This document shows, piece by piece, positions 1 through 6,003 of a stretch of DNA of 11,750 bases; within the stretch, counting starts at the first letter, position 1; each line of letters opens with the position of its first letter. Origin of the DNA: Erysipelotrichaceae bacterium (GTDB taxonomy: Bacteria; Bacillota_I; Bacilli_A; Erysipelotrichales; Coprobacillaceae); NCBI GenBank assembly GCA_021200395.1, contig JAJQGQ010000263.1, forward strand, positions 1 through 11,750. Direction: 5' to 3'. The translations under genes and the position numbers were made by a program. The notes beneath the pieces were generated by a model. The model made no database searches and was not told the DNA's origin. It saw only the letters and a program-made list of their open reading frames with translations.

Positions 1-32
1 AAGTCAGCATAATATATTTCTCCTCTATTCAT
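1..32 (-). CDS. mazF: MazF/PemK-like endoribonuclease toxin, N-terminal fragment (runs off window)
   Basis: Only the first ten codons and part of the eleventh are inside the window. Reading leftward from the ATG at 32-30 they give MNRGEIYYAD, then a codon starting TT. This matches the conserved opening of MazF/NdoA toxins (RG-[DE]-[VI]-Y-x-ADL), which are sequence-specific mRNA interferases. A GGGAGGA Shine-Dalgarno lies six bases upstream, so the start is well supported. The DUF362 gene ends 50 bases upstream on the same strand, and no antitoxin gene is seen between them. Firmicute MazF genes often follow an antitoxin or alr, and neither is present here. The family call rests on about ten residues and could be wrong. 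Confidence 0.55.
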   Translation of the reverse strand, partial: MNRGEIYYAD

Positions 33-33
33 A

Positions 34-67
34 AAATTCCTCCCATACAATTGTATGAGAGGAATTT
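34..67 (-). promoter_or_regulatory. Long hairpin that buries the MazF-like ribosome binding site
   Basis: An almost perfect inverted repeat pairs positions 34-42 with 59-67 and, after one C/A mismatch, 44-50 with 51-57. On the minus strand the distal arm holds GGGAGGAATTT, which is the Shine-Dalgarno of the MazF-like gene, so folding would hide it. Only about four T residues follow the stem, which makes it a weak intrinsic terminator for the DUF362 gene. It could act as a terminator, a translational lock, or both. Confidence 0.6.
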
Positions 68-82
68 GAAGTTAGAACTCGT

Positions 83-970
83 TTAGATTTCAATTAATTC
101 GTATTGTGTACTTCCTAAACCTAATTTTTCACTATAAGGTAAGATTTCTCTACCTAACATACTATCAATTCTTTCTTGAAGTTTTTGAGCACCAGGTTCT
201 TTAGATGAGAAAATCATATCAACAAATGCCTGATCATTAGCTACTGGATCAAGAGATGCAACAATGCCTAAATCATCCATGACTGGATCACTTTGATTAC
301 AATCACAATCACAATCGATAGATAAGAAATTCATAACTGTAATATAGACAATAGGTTTATTTTGTGATGCAAAATAATCAGCGACTGCTTTAGCAGATTC
401 TGCCATAGATTCAATAAAATCAATTTGTGGTGGTAAATTATCCCATAAAATCTTAGGATCATCTGTAAATCCAGCAGAATGAATATAAGCTTTACCATTT
501 CTCGAAGCAATACCAATAGATTGATTCTTTAAATTAGCACCAAATCCTCCCATTGCATGACCTTTCCCATGAGCCAAATTCAACATAGAATCATAATTAT
601 CTAAATTCACACCAATAATATCATAATCCAAATGCTTACCACCATTCACTGGTATTTTCTTTTCGCCAGGAGCATCCATAATATCTACATCGGCAAATGA
701 TGTAAAGCCATGATCTTGTGCTACTTTCATATGAGCCTTCAAAATATTTCTTTCACCACGATAAGCTGTATTACATTCTACGATTGTCCCATTTAATTTC
801 TTAACCAATGGAGCAATCAAATCAGCTTTCAAATAACCTCTGGCACCAGCTTCACCCGTAGAAACCTTTACAGCTACCTTACCTGTCAATTCTACTCCTA
901 CTGCTTCATAAATCTTCATTAAGCTCTCACTTGTGATTTCTTTTGTAAAATAAACTTTAGATTTTTCCAT
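83..970 (-). CDS. DUF362 domain-containing protein
   Basis: The protein is 295 residues from the ATG at 970. That start has an AGGAGG site at 980-985 with nine-base spacing; two in-frame ATGs further upstream would overlap this site. The sequence is typical of DUF362, a family often annotated as iron-sulfur proteins. It has an N-terminal VKVSTGEAG segment (about 35-42), a central HAMGGFGANLKNQSIGIASR region (about 138-157), and a cysteine cluster CDCDC at 220-224. The cluster is followed by the family motif DLGIVASLDPVANDQ. The cysteines could bind a metal or an Fe-S cluster, but no classical CxxCxxC ferredoxin motif is present. No signal peptide or membrane segment is visible. The gene overlaps the upstream MerR gene by 14 bases, so it is probably translationally coupled to it and controlled by it. 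The biochemical function is unknown. Confidence 0.85.
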   Translation of the reverse strand: MEKSKVYFTKEITSESLMKIYEAVGVELTGKVAVKVSTGEAGARGYLKADLIAPLVKKLNGTIVECNTAYRGERNILKAHMKVAQDHGFTSFADVDIMDAPGEKKIPVNGGKHLDYDIIGVNLDNYDSMLNLAHGKGHAMGGFGANLKNQSIGIASRNGKAYIHSAGFTDDPKILWDNLPPQIDFIESMAESAKAVADYFASQNKPIVYITVMNFLSIDCDCDCNQSDPVMDDLGIVASLDPVANDQAFVDMIFSSKEPGAQKLQERIDSMLGREILPYSEKLGLGSTQYELIEI

Positions 971-1319
971 GATTTTCATCCTCCTCACACATTTCAATCT
1001 TATGGTTTAATCTTTCTAATGTTTCTTGGATTCTTTTTTGCTTTTCTAACAATCTTTCTCTTTGTTTTTGTAGTAATTCTTTTCTAGCACTTACTGTTGA
1101 TGATCCTTGATCATATAAATCAAAATATTGTTTTAATAATTCAATTTCTACACCAGCTTCACGCATGCATTTGATAAATTCGATGCGTTGACATGATATT
1201 TCATCATAATCTCTAATACCCTTATTTCTAGGTACATCTTTTAATAATCCTATTCTTTCATAGTATCTTAATGTATCTGTTGTTAGATTATATTTTTGAG
1301 AAACTTCAGATATTCTCAT
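957..1319 (-). CDS. MerR-family transcriptional regulator, AdhR/NmlR-like
   Basis: This is a 120-residue DNA-binding activator. The ATG at 1319 was chosen because AGGTG at 1326-1330 lies six bases upstream; a GTG and an ATG further upstream sit on or against that site. The N-terminus (MRISEVSQKYNLTTDTLRYY, then ERIGLL) is the MerR winged helix-turn-helix. Residues about 78-110 form a charged dimerisation coiled coil rich in Q, R, E and K. There is no large effector domain, as in the AdhR/NmlR branch. Cys51 in FIKCMREAG aligns, from memory, with the reactive cysteine of AdhR/NmlR-type sensors of aldehydes or electrophiles; Cys43 and Cys111 are also present. It precedes and overlaps the DUF362 gene and lies behind a MerR-type promoter, so autoregulation of the pair is likely. 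The inducer is not known. Confidence 0.9.
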   Translation of the reverse strand: MRISEVSQKYNLTTDTLRYYERIGLLKDVPRNKGIRDYDEISCQRIEFIKCMREAGVEIELLKQYFDLYDQGSSTVSARKELLQKQRERLLEKQKRIQETLERLNHKIEMCEEDENHGKI

Positions 1320-1336
1320 TTGCATCACCTGTTCAT

Positions 1337-1367
1337 ATTATAATACCTGGAGTGGACTTCAAGTCAA
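1337..1367 (-). promoter_or_regulatory. MerR-type promoter with 19-bp spacer and operator dyad
   Basis: On the minus strand, TTGACT (1367-1362) and a perfect TATAAT (1342-1337) are separated by 19 bp, the over-long spacing that MerR-family activators correct by twisting DNA. The spacer carries an imperfect dyad, CTTGAAGT-CC-ACTCCAGG, at 1363-1346, with six of eight positions symmetrical. It lies immediately upstream of the AdhR-like gene, so that protein is the obvious ligand. Confidence 0.8.
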
Positions 1368-1372
1368 TAAGA

Positions 1373-1402
1373 AAATAAAAAAAGGAAGTTTGATAACTTC
1401 CT
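1373..1402 (-). terminator. Rho-independent terminator of the flavin oxidoreductase gene
   Basis: An 8-bp stem pairs AGGAAGTT with AACTTCCT (1402-1395 with 1390-1383) around a four-base loop. On the minus strand it is followed by a run of seven T, an A, and four more T. The stem includes the last two bases of the oxidoreductase stop codon. It separates this gene from the AdhR-like unit. Confidence 0.85.
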
Positions 1403-3326
1403 AAATCTTTAACCCTGCTTCATAACCTTCTTTAGTAGCAGCAATAGCACCGCCAGCTTGAATAGCACCACCTACAACATAAACTTCATCACATAACTTT
1501 TTAGCAGTTTCTTCTAATGGATTATAAGCTTTATATCCAAATGCTGATACAACTTGATCAGCTGGAATAGTTACTTGCTGTCCATTTTGGTCTTCATAAA
1601 TGACACTATTTTCTGTAATTTCTAATACTTTAGCATTCGTATTCACTTTGATACCTGATTGTTGAATCATTTCTACTAAACATGTCTTTGTCATAGGCAT
1701 CATGTCATTTAAAATATCTGATTGCATTTCCAATATTGTGACATTTGGATTCTTCTCAGCCAGATAATGGGCTGTTTCTCCACCAACTTCTCCACCACCG
1801 CATACAACAATAGCGCCATTAGAAATATCATGTTTGCCTAGTAACATATCTTCAGCAGTAACAGTATTTTCAATACCTTTGATTGGTGGTACAGTTGGTT
1901 TAGCACCAGTTGCAATAACAATAGCGTCAGGATTGACTTCTTTAATAAGTTCTTCACTAACTTCAGTGTTTAAATGAATATCAACACCCAAAGCTTCATT
2001 ATTAGCGCGATATGAAGAGGTTACTGTTGAAAGTTCACCTTTTCCTATAGGATAAGCGGCACTTCTAAATTGTCCACCTAATTGTTCTTGTGCTTCATAG
2101 ATTGATACCTTATGACCACGCATAGCTGCAGTTCTTGCAGCCATTAAACCAGCTGGCCCTCCACCAATAACCATAACATTCTTTTTATTTTCTGCTTCTG
2201 TTATTTCACACTCATATTCCCTTCCAACACGTGGATTAACAAGGCAAGTGATTGAATCATTCTTAAACAATGGCCATTCACAACCTTGTAAGCAACCAAT
2301 ACAATAGTTGATTTGATCCATTTGACCTTTTTGAGCTTTACAAGGTAAATGTGGATCAGCGAGTGATCCTCTTGCCATACCAATAAAATCAGCTTTACCC
2401 ATTACCAATAATGTATCAGCCATCATTGGTTCATTAATACGATTAGATAAAATAACAGGTATATTGACCAATTTCTTAACTTGTTCAGCTGTATCCATAT
2501 TCAAAGCATGATTGGTAAACATAGGAGCAATAATTTGATTTAATGGATGTGCTGCATAAACACCATTAGAAACATGAATAGCATCAAAACCTACTTCTTC
2601 TAAATGTCTCACCAATTGATAAGTCTCAGCTTCTGTACGTCCACCAACAACATATTCATTACCAGAAATACGCACTTGAATTGGAAAATCCCCCACAGCT
2701 TCACGCATAGCTGCAATAATCTCATCCACAATTCTTACTCTATTATCAAAACATCCACCGTATTGATCTACACGTTTATTCACATATGGTGATAAAAATT
2801 CAGCCAACAAATAACCATGAGCGCAGTGTAATTCAATACCATCAAAACCAGATTCTTTACATCTTCTTGCAGCTTCCTTAAATTCTTGAACTAGTGTATG
2901 AATTTCCTCAATACTCATTTCTCTTGCTAAAGACATACAAGTAGGATCTTTTGTGGCTGCAGGTGCAATAGGTTGCATACCACCATTCACCATTGGTGAA
3001 CTTTGTCTACCAGCATGATACATTTGACAGAATATTTTTGAATCATATTGATGAACAATAGATGTTAACTTCTTGTTAAGTTCAATATGTTCATCAAGCC
3101 AAAATCCAGGAATTCTTTCATAGCCTTTTCCATGTTCAGTAACATTATAATCCTCAGTAATAATCATACCCCAACCGCCTTTGGCTTTTTCTTCGATATA
3201 CTTGATATATCGATCTGTTAAAAAACCATCTTTGGTACAATAATTAGTAACCATGGCTGGAACAACCAAACGATTAGGAATTTCACAATTGCCTACTTTC
3301 ATAGGTGTAAATAATTTTGTATACAT
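1401..3326 (-). CDS. NADH:flavin oxidoreductase / FAD-dependent enoate reductase (OYE family with 4Fe-4S)
   Basis: This 641-residue protein has the full three-domain layout of 2,4-dienoyl-CoA reductase, 2-enoate reductase and BaiCD/BaiH enzymes. Residues about 1-335 are an FMN-binding TIM barrel with the signature HCAHGYLLAEFLSP (167-180), then NKRVDQYGG; Tyr172 is the expected proton donor. A 4Fe-4S site follows with Cys342, 345, 349 and 361 (CIGCLQGC, then C). An FAD Rossmann motif, VIGGGPAGLMAA, begins near 386, and an NAD(P)H-binding motif, VVCGGGEVGGETA, near 507. The likely role is NAD(P)H-driven reduction of an activated C=C bond in the cytosol. The substrate (enoate, enoyl-CoA, steroid or bile acid) cannot be read from sequence alone. 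AGGAGGAG at 3333-3340 supports the start. The gene is monocistronic by its terminator and has a MerR-type promoter. Confidence 0.92.
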   Translation of the reverse strand: MYTKLFTPMKVGNCEIPNRLVVPAMVTNYCTKDGFLTDRYIKYIEEKAKGGWGMIITEDYNVTEHGKGYERIPGFWLDEHIELNKKLTSIVHQYDSKIFCQMYHAGRQSSPMVNGGMQPIAPAATKDPTCMSLAREMSIEEIHTLVQEFKEAARRCKESGFDGIELHCAHGYLLAEFLSPYVNKRVDQYGGCFDNRVRIVDEIIAAMREAVGDFPIQVRISGNEYVVGGRTEAETYQLVRHLEEVGFDAIHVSNGVYAAHPLNQIIAPMFTNHALNMDTAEQVKKLVNIPVILSNRINEPMMADTLLVMGKADFIGMARGSLADPHLPCKAQKGQMDQINYCIGCLQGCEWPLFKNDSITCLVNPRVGREYECEITEAENKKNVMVIGGGPAGLMAARTAAMRGHKVSIYEAQEQLGGQFRSAAYPIGKGELSTVTSSYRANNEALGVDIHLNTEVSEELIKEVNPDAIVIATGAKPTVPPIKGIENTVTAEDMLLGKHDISNGAIVVCGGGEVGGETAHYLAEKNPNVTILEMQSDILNDMMPMTKTCLVEMIQQSGIKVNTNAKVLEITENSVIYEDQNGQQVTIPADQVVSAFGYKAYNPLEETAKKLCDEVYVVGGAIQAGGAIAATKEGYEAGLKI

Positions 3327-3355
3327 CTTATACTCCTCCTTATGTATCTATTTAA

Positions 3356-3386
3356 AGTTTACATGATGAAATAGTTTCAAAGTCAA
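3356..3386 (-). promoter_or_regulatory. MerR-type promoter and operator of the oxidoreductase gene
   Basis: On the minus strand, TTGACT (3386-3381) and TAAACT (3361-3356) are separated by 19 bp. The spacer contains the perfect 5-3-5 dyad TGAAA-CTA-TTTCA at 3379-3367. The long spacer, the weak -10 and the dyad fit activation by a MerR protein. The upstream MerR gene (3482-4282) is the natural candidate. The -10 assignment is the least certain part. Confidence 0.6.
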
Positions 3387-3421
3387 GATGAAATTTTTAT
3401 TGATAAAATATGAATATATTC

Positions 3422-3439
3422 TTGTGAAATGAAACACAA
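3422..3439. promoter_or_regulatory. Rex-like palindrome
   Basis: The 18-bp sequence TTGTGAAATGAAACACAA matches the known Rex operator pattern TTGTGA-N6-TCACAA at 11 of 12 half-site positions. Rex is the NADH/NAD+-sensing repressor of fermentation genes in Gram-positive bacteria. The site lies about 35 bp upstream of the mapped -35 of the oxidoreductase and is flanked by a perfect GAATATATTC palindrome (3412-3421). No rex gene is visible in the window. Confidence 0.45.
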
Positions 3440-3465
3440 AGTAAAAGCAATTCCTAAAAATCATC

Positions 3466-3496
3466 AAAAAAAACATTGAAACTATTTCAATGTTTT
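3466..3496 (-). terminator. Rho-independent terminator of the MerR/effector-domain gene
   Basis: An 11-bp perfect stem (3495-3485 with 3481-3471) has a three-base loop that is the stop codon TAG itself. On the minus strand a run of eight T follows, starting within the stem. The loop and inner stem contain the same 14-base sequence as the operator near 3367-3380. Confidence 0.85.
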
Positions 3497-4282
3497 AATT
3501 GGTATCTGTATTTCCATCATACGTTTAAACTTATGTTCTTCAAAGCCACGACCAATAAGGACTCCTACAGGATAACCATCAATTTGATATTTTTTCTTTG
3601 TATAATCTAAAATAGGATTAATGCAAGAACGATTAAATAAACCAATTTCACCCATATCAATAATAGAACATAAACATAAGTGGGTTTCCATTGTCTGTTT
3701 ATCAATAGATTTAGCTATAGGAAATTGTTGTGCATATGTTTCATTCATTCCATACCACCATGTTTCTTTATCATCTTCAAAACGTACCAAGGCATCAAAA
3801 AATGCCGTATGTTCACTTGAAAAAACGAATTCACTTGCTTTATCTGACATTTCGAATCTTTCATAATCATCATTATGAGATGAGCATATATAAAAAGCCT
3901 CACGTCTAGGAATCATTTTTACCCAATAATGTCCTACATTCAATTTACACGCCTCGGCTCTTTCATTTATTTCATTCAGGCGATATTTCATTAATTGTTT
4001 AAGTTCAATTTCCTGATCAAGCTTAGCATTATATTTTTTAAGATGCACATTAAGATTTTCATAATAATCATCTTGAATAAGCTCATTAATTTCTTTCAGC
4101 GTGAAACCAAGTGATTGATAATTAATAATTTCCATCAACATAAAAACATCCATAGTGCTATAAGTACGATAGTTATTATGATCTTTTCTCTCTGGTTTTA
4201 ATATACCTTTTTTCTCATAATAACGAATCATTTCTTTCGAAGTGTGAAGCAATTTAGAAACTTCACCAATTTTATATTCCAT
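3482..4282 (-). CDS. MerR-family regulator with C-terminal effector-binding domain
   Basis: The protein is 266 residues. The N-terminus (MEYKIGEVSKLLHTSKEMIRYYEKKGIL) is a MerR winged helix-turn-helix. Residues about 80-110 form a coiled-coil dimerisation helix. Residues about 115-266 resemble the GyrI/AraC-type effector-binding fold of multidrug-sensing MerR proteins such as BmrR and BltR, and include WWYGMNE and PVGVLIGRGFEEHKF segments. This architecture suggests a small-molecule sensor. AAGGTG at 4287-4292 supports the ATG at 4282. The next gene downstream is the OYE-type oxidoreductase, whose promoter has a MerR-like 19-bp spacer and dyad, so control of that gene is the likely job; this is inferred from position. 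Its own promoter is unclear because a terminator-like palindrome ends only a few bases before its ribosome binding site. Confidence 0.88.
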   Translation of the reverse strand: MEYKIGEVSKLLHTSKEMIRYYEKKGILKPERKDHNNYRTYSTMDVFMLMEIINYQSLGFTLKEINELIQDDYYENLNVHLKKYNAKLDQEIELKQLMKYRLNEINERAEACKLNVGHYWVKMIPRREAFYICSSHNDDYERFEMSDKASEFVFSSEHTAFFDALVRFEDDKETWWYGMNETYAQQFPIAKSIDKQTMETHLCLCSIIDMGEIGLFNRSCINPILDYTKKKYQIDGYPVGVLIGRGFEEHKFKRMMEIQIPIKTLK

Positions 4283-4294
4283 GTGTCACCTTCT

Positions 4295-4320
4295 AAAAAA
4301 GAACTAGATATCTAGTTCTT
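4295..4320 (-). terminator. Perfect 22-bp palindrome with T-tract, terminator of the pflA operon
   Basis: AAGAACTAGAT followed by its exact reverse complement occupies 4299-4320, and a run of T follows on the minus strand. It includes the stop codon of the PspC gene. It fits an intrinsic terminator with an AT-rich stem, but a perfect palindrome could also bind a dimeric regulator. Confidence 0.7.
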
Positions 4321-4513
4321 AATAATCATAAGGATTCTTAGGCATAATAAATGCCGCAATCAAATAAATCCATACCCCAGCACTATATCCAAATATGAGT
4401 AATACTGCAATAATTCTAACAATCGTTGAATCAATATCAAAATACTCAGCAATACCACCACATACACCACAAATCATAGAATCATGATTAGATCGATAAA
4501 GTTTCTTAGACAT
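4319..4513 (-). CDS. PspC domain-containing small membrane protein
   Basis: The protein is 64 residues and consists of essentially only a PspC domain. The family signature GVCGGIAEYFDID spans about 16-28, followed by a hydrophobic membrane segment at about 33-57 and a short polar tail, PKNPYDY. PspC proteins in proteobacteria take part in the phage-shock envelope-stress response. In Firmicutes, single-domain versions are common and poorly characterised. AAAGGAG at 4522-4528 overlaps the end of the preceding fructokinase frame, and only three bases separate stop and start, so translation is coupled. It is the last gene of the pflA operon. Confidence 0.9.
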   Translation of the reverse strand: MSKKLYRSNHDSMICGVCGGIAEYFDIDSTIVRIIAVLLIFGYSAGVWIYLIAAFIMPKNPYDY

Positions 4514-4516
4514 ATC

Positions 4517-5397
4517 TTAATTCTCCTTTGCGACTTTAGCTAAAGCTAAAGCACCACAAATACCAGCATTATCTCCTAGTCCTGGATATACCACATAGTC
4601 TTTAATCTTATCTGTCGTAATCTCTTCTTTTTGAATATAGCCATTTAATCTTTCTTGTAAATATTTATGAATCTGTGGGAAAAGTTGTTTTTGATGCATA
4701 ACACCACCACCTAAAATAATCTTCTTTGGTGATAAAGTTAATACATAAATAGCTAAAGCTTGTGCAATGTACCATGCTTCTAAATCCCAGGCAGGATGAT
4801 CTGCAGGTAATTCACTACCTTTTTTGCCCCATCTTTCTTCAATAGCTGGACCAGCAGCCATACCTTCAAAACATGTACCATGATAAGGACATTTTCCTTT
4901 ATAAGGATCATCTTCTCTCACATTCATAACCATATGCCCCATTTCAGGATGCAACAAGCCATGAACCAAATTGCCTTCTACGATGGCACCACCACCGATA
5001 CCTGTACCAATAGTTAAATATAAAGCACTATCTAAACCTTTTGCTGCGCCAAAATAAGCTTCACCTAAACATGCACCATTGACATCTGTATCAAAACCAA
5101 TAGGTGTGTCAGGAAATGCTTCTGCTAAAGCACCAACTATATTATAATTGGCCCATCCTGGTTTAGGTGTTGTCGTAATATAACCATAAGTTGGTGAAGT
5201 TTTATCTGGATCAATTGGTCCAAAGCAACCTAAACCAATAGCTTCAACATCCTTATCCTTAAAAAAGCAATTGTTTCTTTCATTGTTTCATCAGGTGTTG
5301 TCGTCGGAAAAGATGCTCTTTCTAATACTTCTCCATTTTCATTACCAACTGCAACGACAAATTTTGTCCCACCTGCTTCAATAGCTCCTAATTTCAT
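4517..5397 (-). pseudogene. ROK-family fructokinase, frame broken by a -1 shift at T-TTT-TTA
   Basis: Read across the shift, this is a 293-residue ROK sugar kinase of normal length. It starts MKLGAIEAGGTKFVVAVG (phosphate-binding loop). FDTDVNGACLGEA contains the catalytic Asp, and TIGTGIGGGAIVEG contributes to ATP binding. The zinc motif is HPEMGH, then CPYHGTCFEGMAAGPAI, typical of ScrK/GmuE fructokinases. The in-frame ATG reading ends after 55 codons at a TAG (5232-5230). Downstream of 5266 the -1 frame continues open to the TAA at 4517. The break lies at the run of six T at 5261-5266 followed by A, in the exact register of a -1 ribosomal slippery heptamer. Possibilities are a homopolymer sequencing error, a true inactivating deletion, or programmed frameshifting. 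The start overlaps the DUF4125 stop as ATGA. An intact copy would phosphorylate fructose, or possibly another hexose, with ATP. Confidence 0.85.
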
Positions 5398-6002
5398 GCG
5401 TTTTCCTCCTTCATTTTTTCTTGTGCTTCATCAATATTTTGATAGCCATACAATTTAACTGTTTCTTGCATAATTTCAGTCACAATATTTTGTTGATGAT
5501 TAATCATTTCTACTAACATTTTACCATATAAATAGAGGCTTTGAGAAGAATAAGTTAATAATTCTCCTCTTAAATATGTTTCAAAAGAAGTCTCTTCTAT
5601 TTCATCCTCATAACTATGTGTCATTCTAGATAAAGATGCCAAAATAGGATATTGTTGATTGAATTCTTCTTTCATCGTCACTTCTATTTGACATATCGCA
5701 TTGATGATTTCTAATTTATCTTCATCTATGATAGGTAATTGATCCTTAATTGTTTCATAATAGGTCGGGTCACTACTAGCCATCATATAACCATATTTTT
5801 CTGTAATAGGATTTCTCCCTAGATTTTCATATTGATGTAAATCATATAAATAGCTTTCTAATACTTCTTGATTATAAACACGAAATTGAGCTTGACGGTA
5901 TTTTTCGAAGTTTTCATAGTCGTCCTGACATTTTGCTCTACCATCAATATGCTTCGTTTCTTGCATAAACTTCCATTCTAATGTAATAATTTCATCTATC
6001 AT
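5394..6002 (-). CDS. DUF4125 family protein
   Basis: This 202-residue, probably cytosolic protein begins MIDEIITLEWKFMQ and contains the segment SFETYLRGELLTYSSQSLYLYG (about 138-159). Both fit DUF4125, whose members are commonly encoded beside DUF4037 proteins, as here. It is predicted to be mostly helical and acidic, with no signal peptide, membrane segment or metal-binding cysteine set. AGGAG at 6009-6013 is well spaced for the ATG at 6002. It begins one base after the DUF4037 stop and overlaps the fructokinase start by four bases (ATGA), so it sits firmly inside the operon. Its function is unknown. Pairing with a nucleotidyltransferase-like partner suggests a two-component modification system, which is inference. 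Confidence 0.8.
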   Translation of the reverse strand: MIDEIITLEWKFMQETKHIDGRAKCQDDYENFEKYRQAQFRVYNQEVLESYLYDLHQYENLGRNPITEKYGYMMASSDPTYYETIKDQLPIIDEDKLEIINAICQIEVTMKEEFNQQYPILASLSRMTHSYEDEIEETSFETYLRGELLTYSSQSLYLYGKMLVEMINHQQNIVTEIMQETVKLYGYQNIDEAQEKMKEENA

Positions 6003-6003
6003 T

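Noticed and set aside
1..25. An alternative minus-strand start at position 10 (ATG CTG ACT) with GAGGAG at 20-25
   Set aside because: The GAGGAG is explained as codons for Arg-Gly-Glu in the MazF-like frame, which starts at 32 with its own good ribosome binding site and a family-like sequence.
331..516. Open frames overlapping real genes in other frames (also 2201-2383, 2604-2792, 3621-3866, 8390-8578, 9372-9566)
   Set aside because: They lie wholly or mostly inside well-supported genes, have no family-like sequence, and show composition typical of shifted frames.
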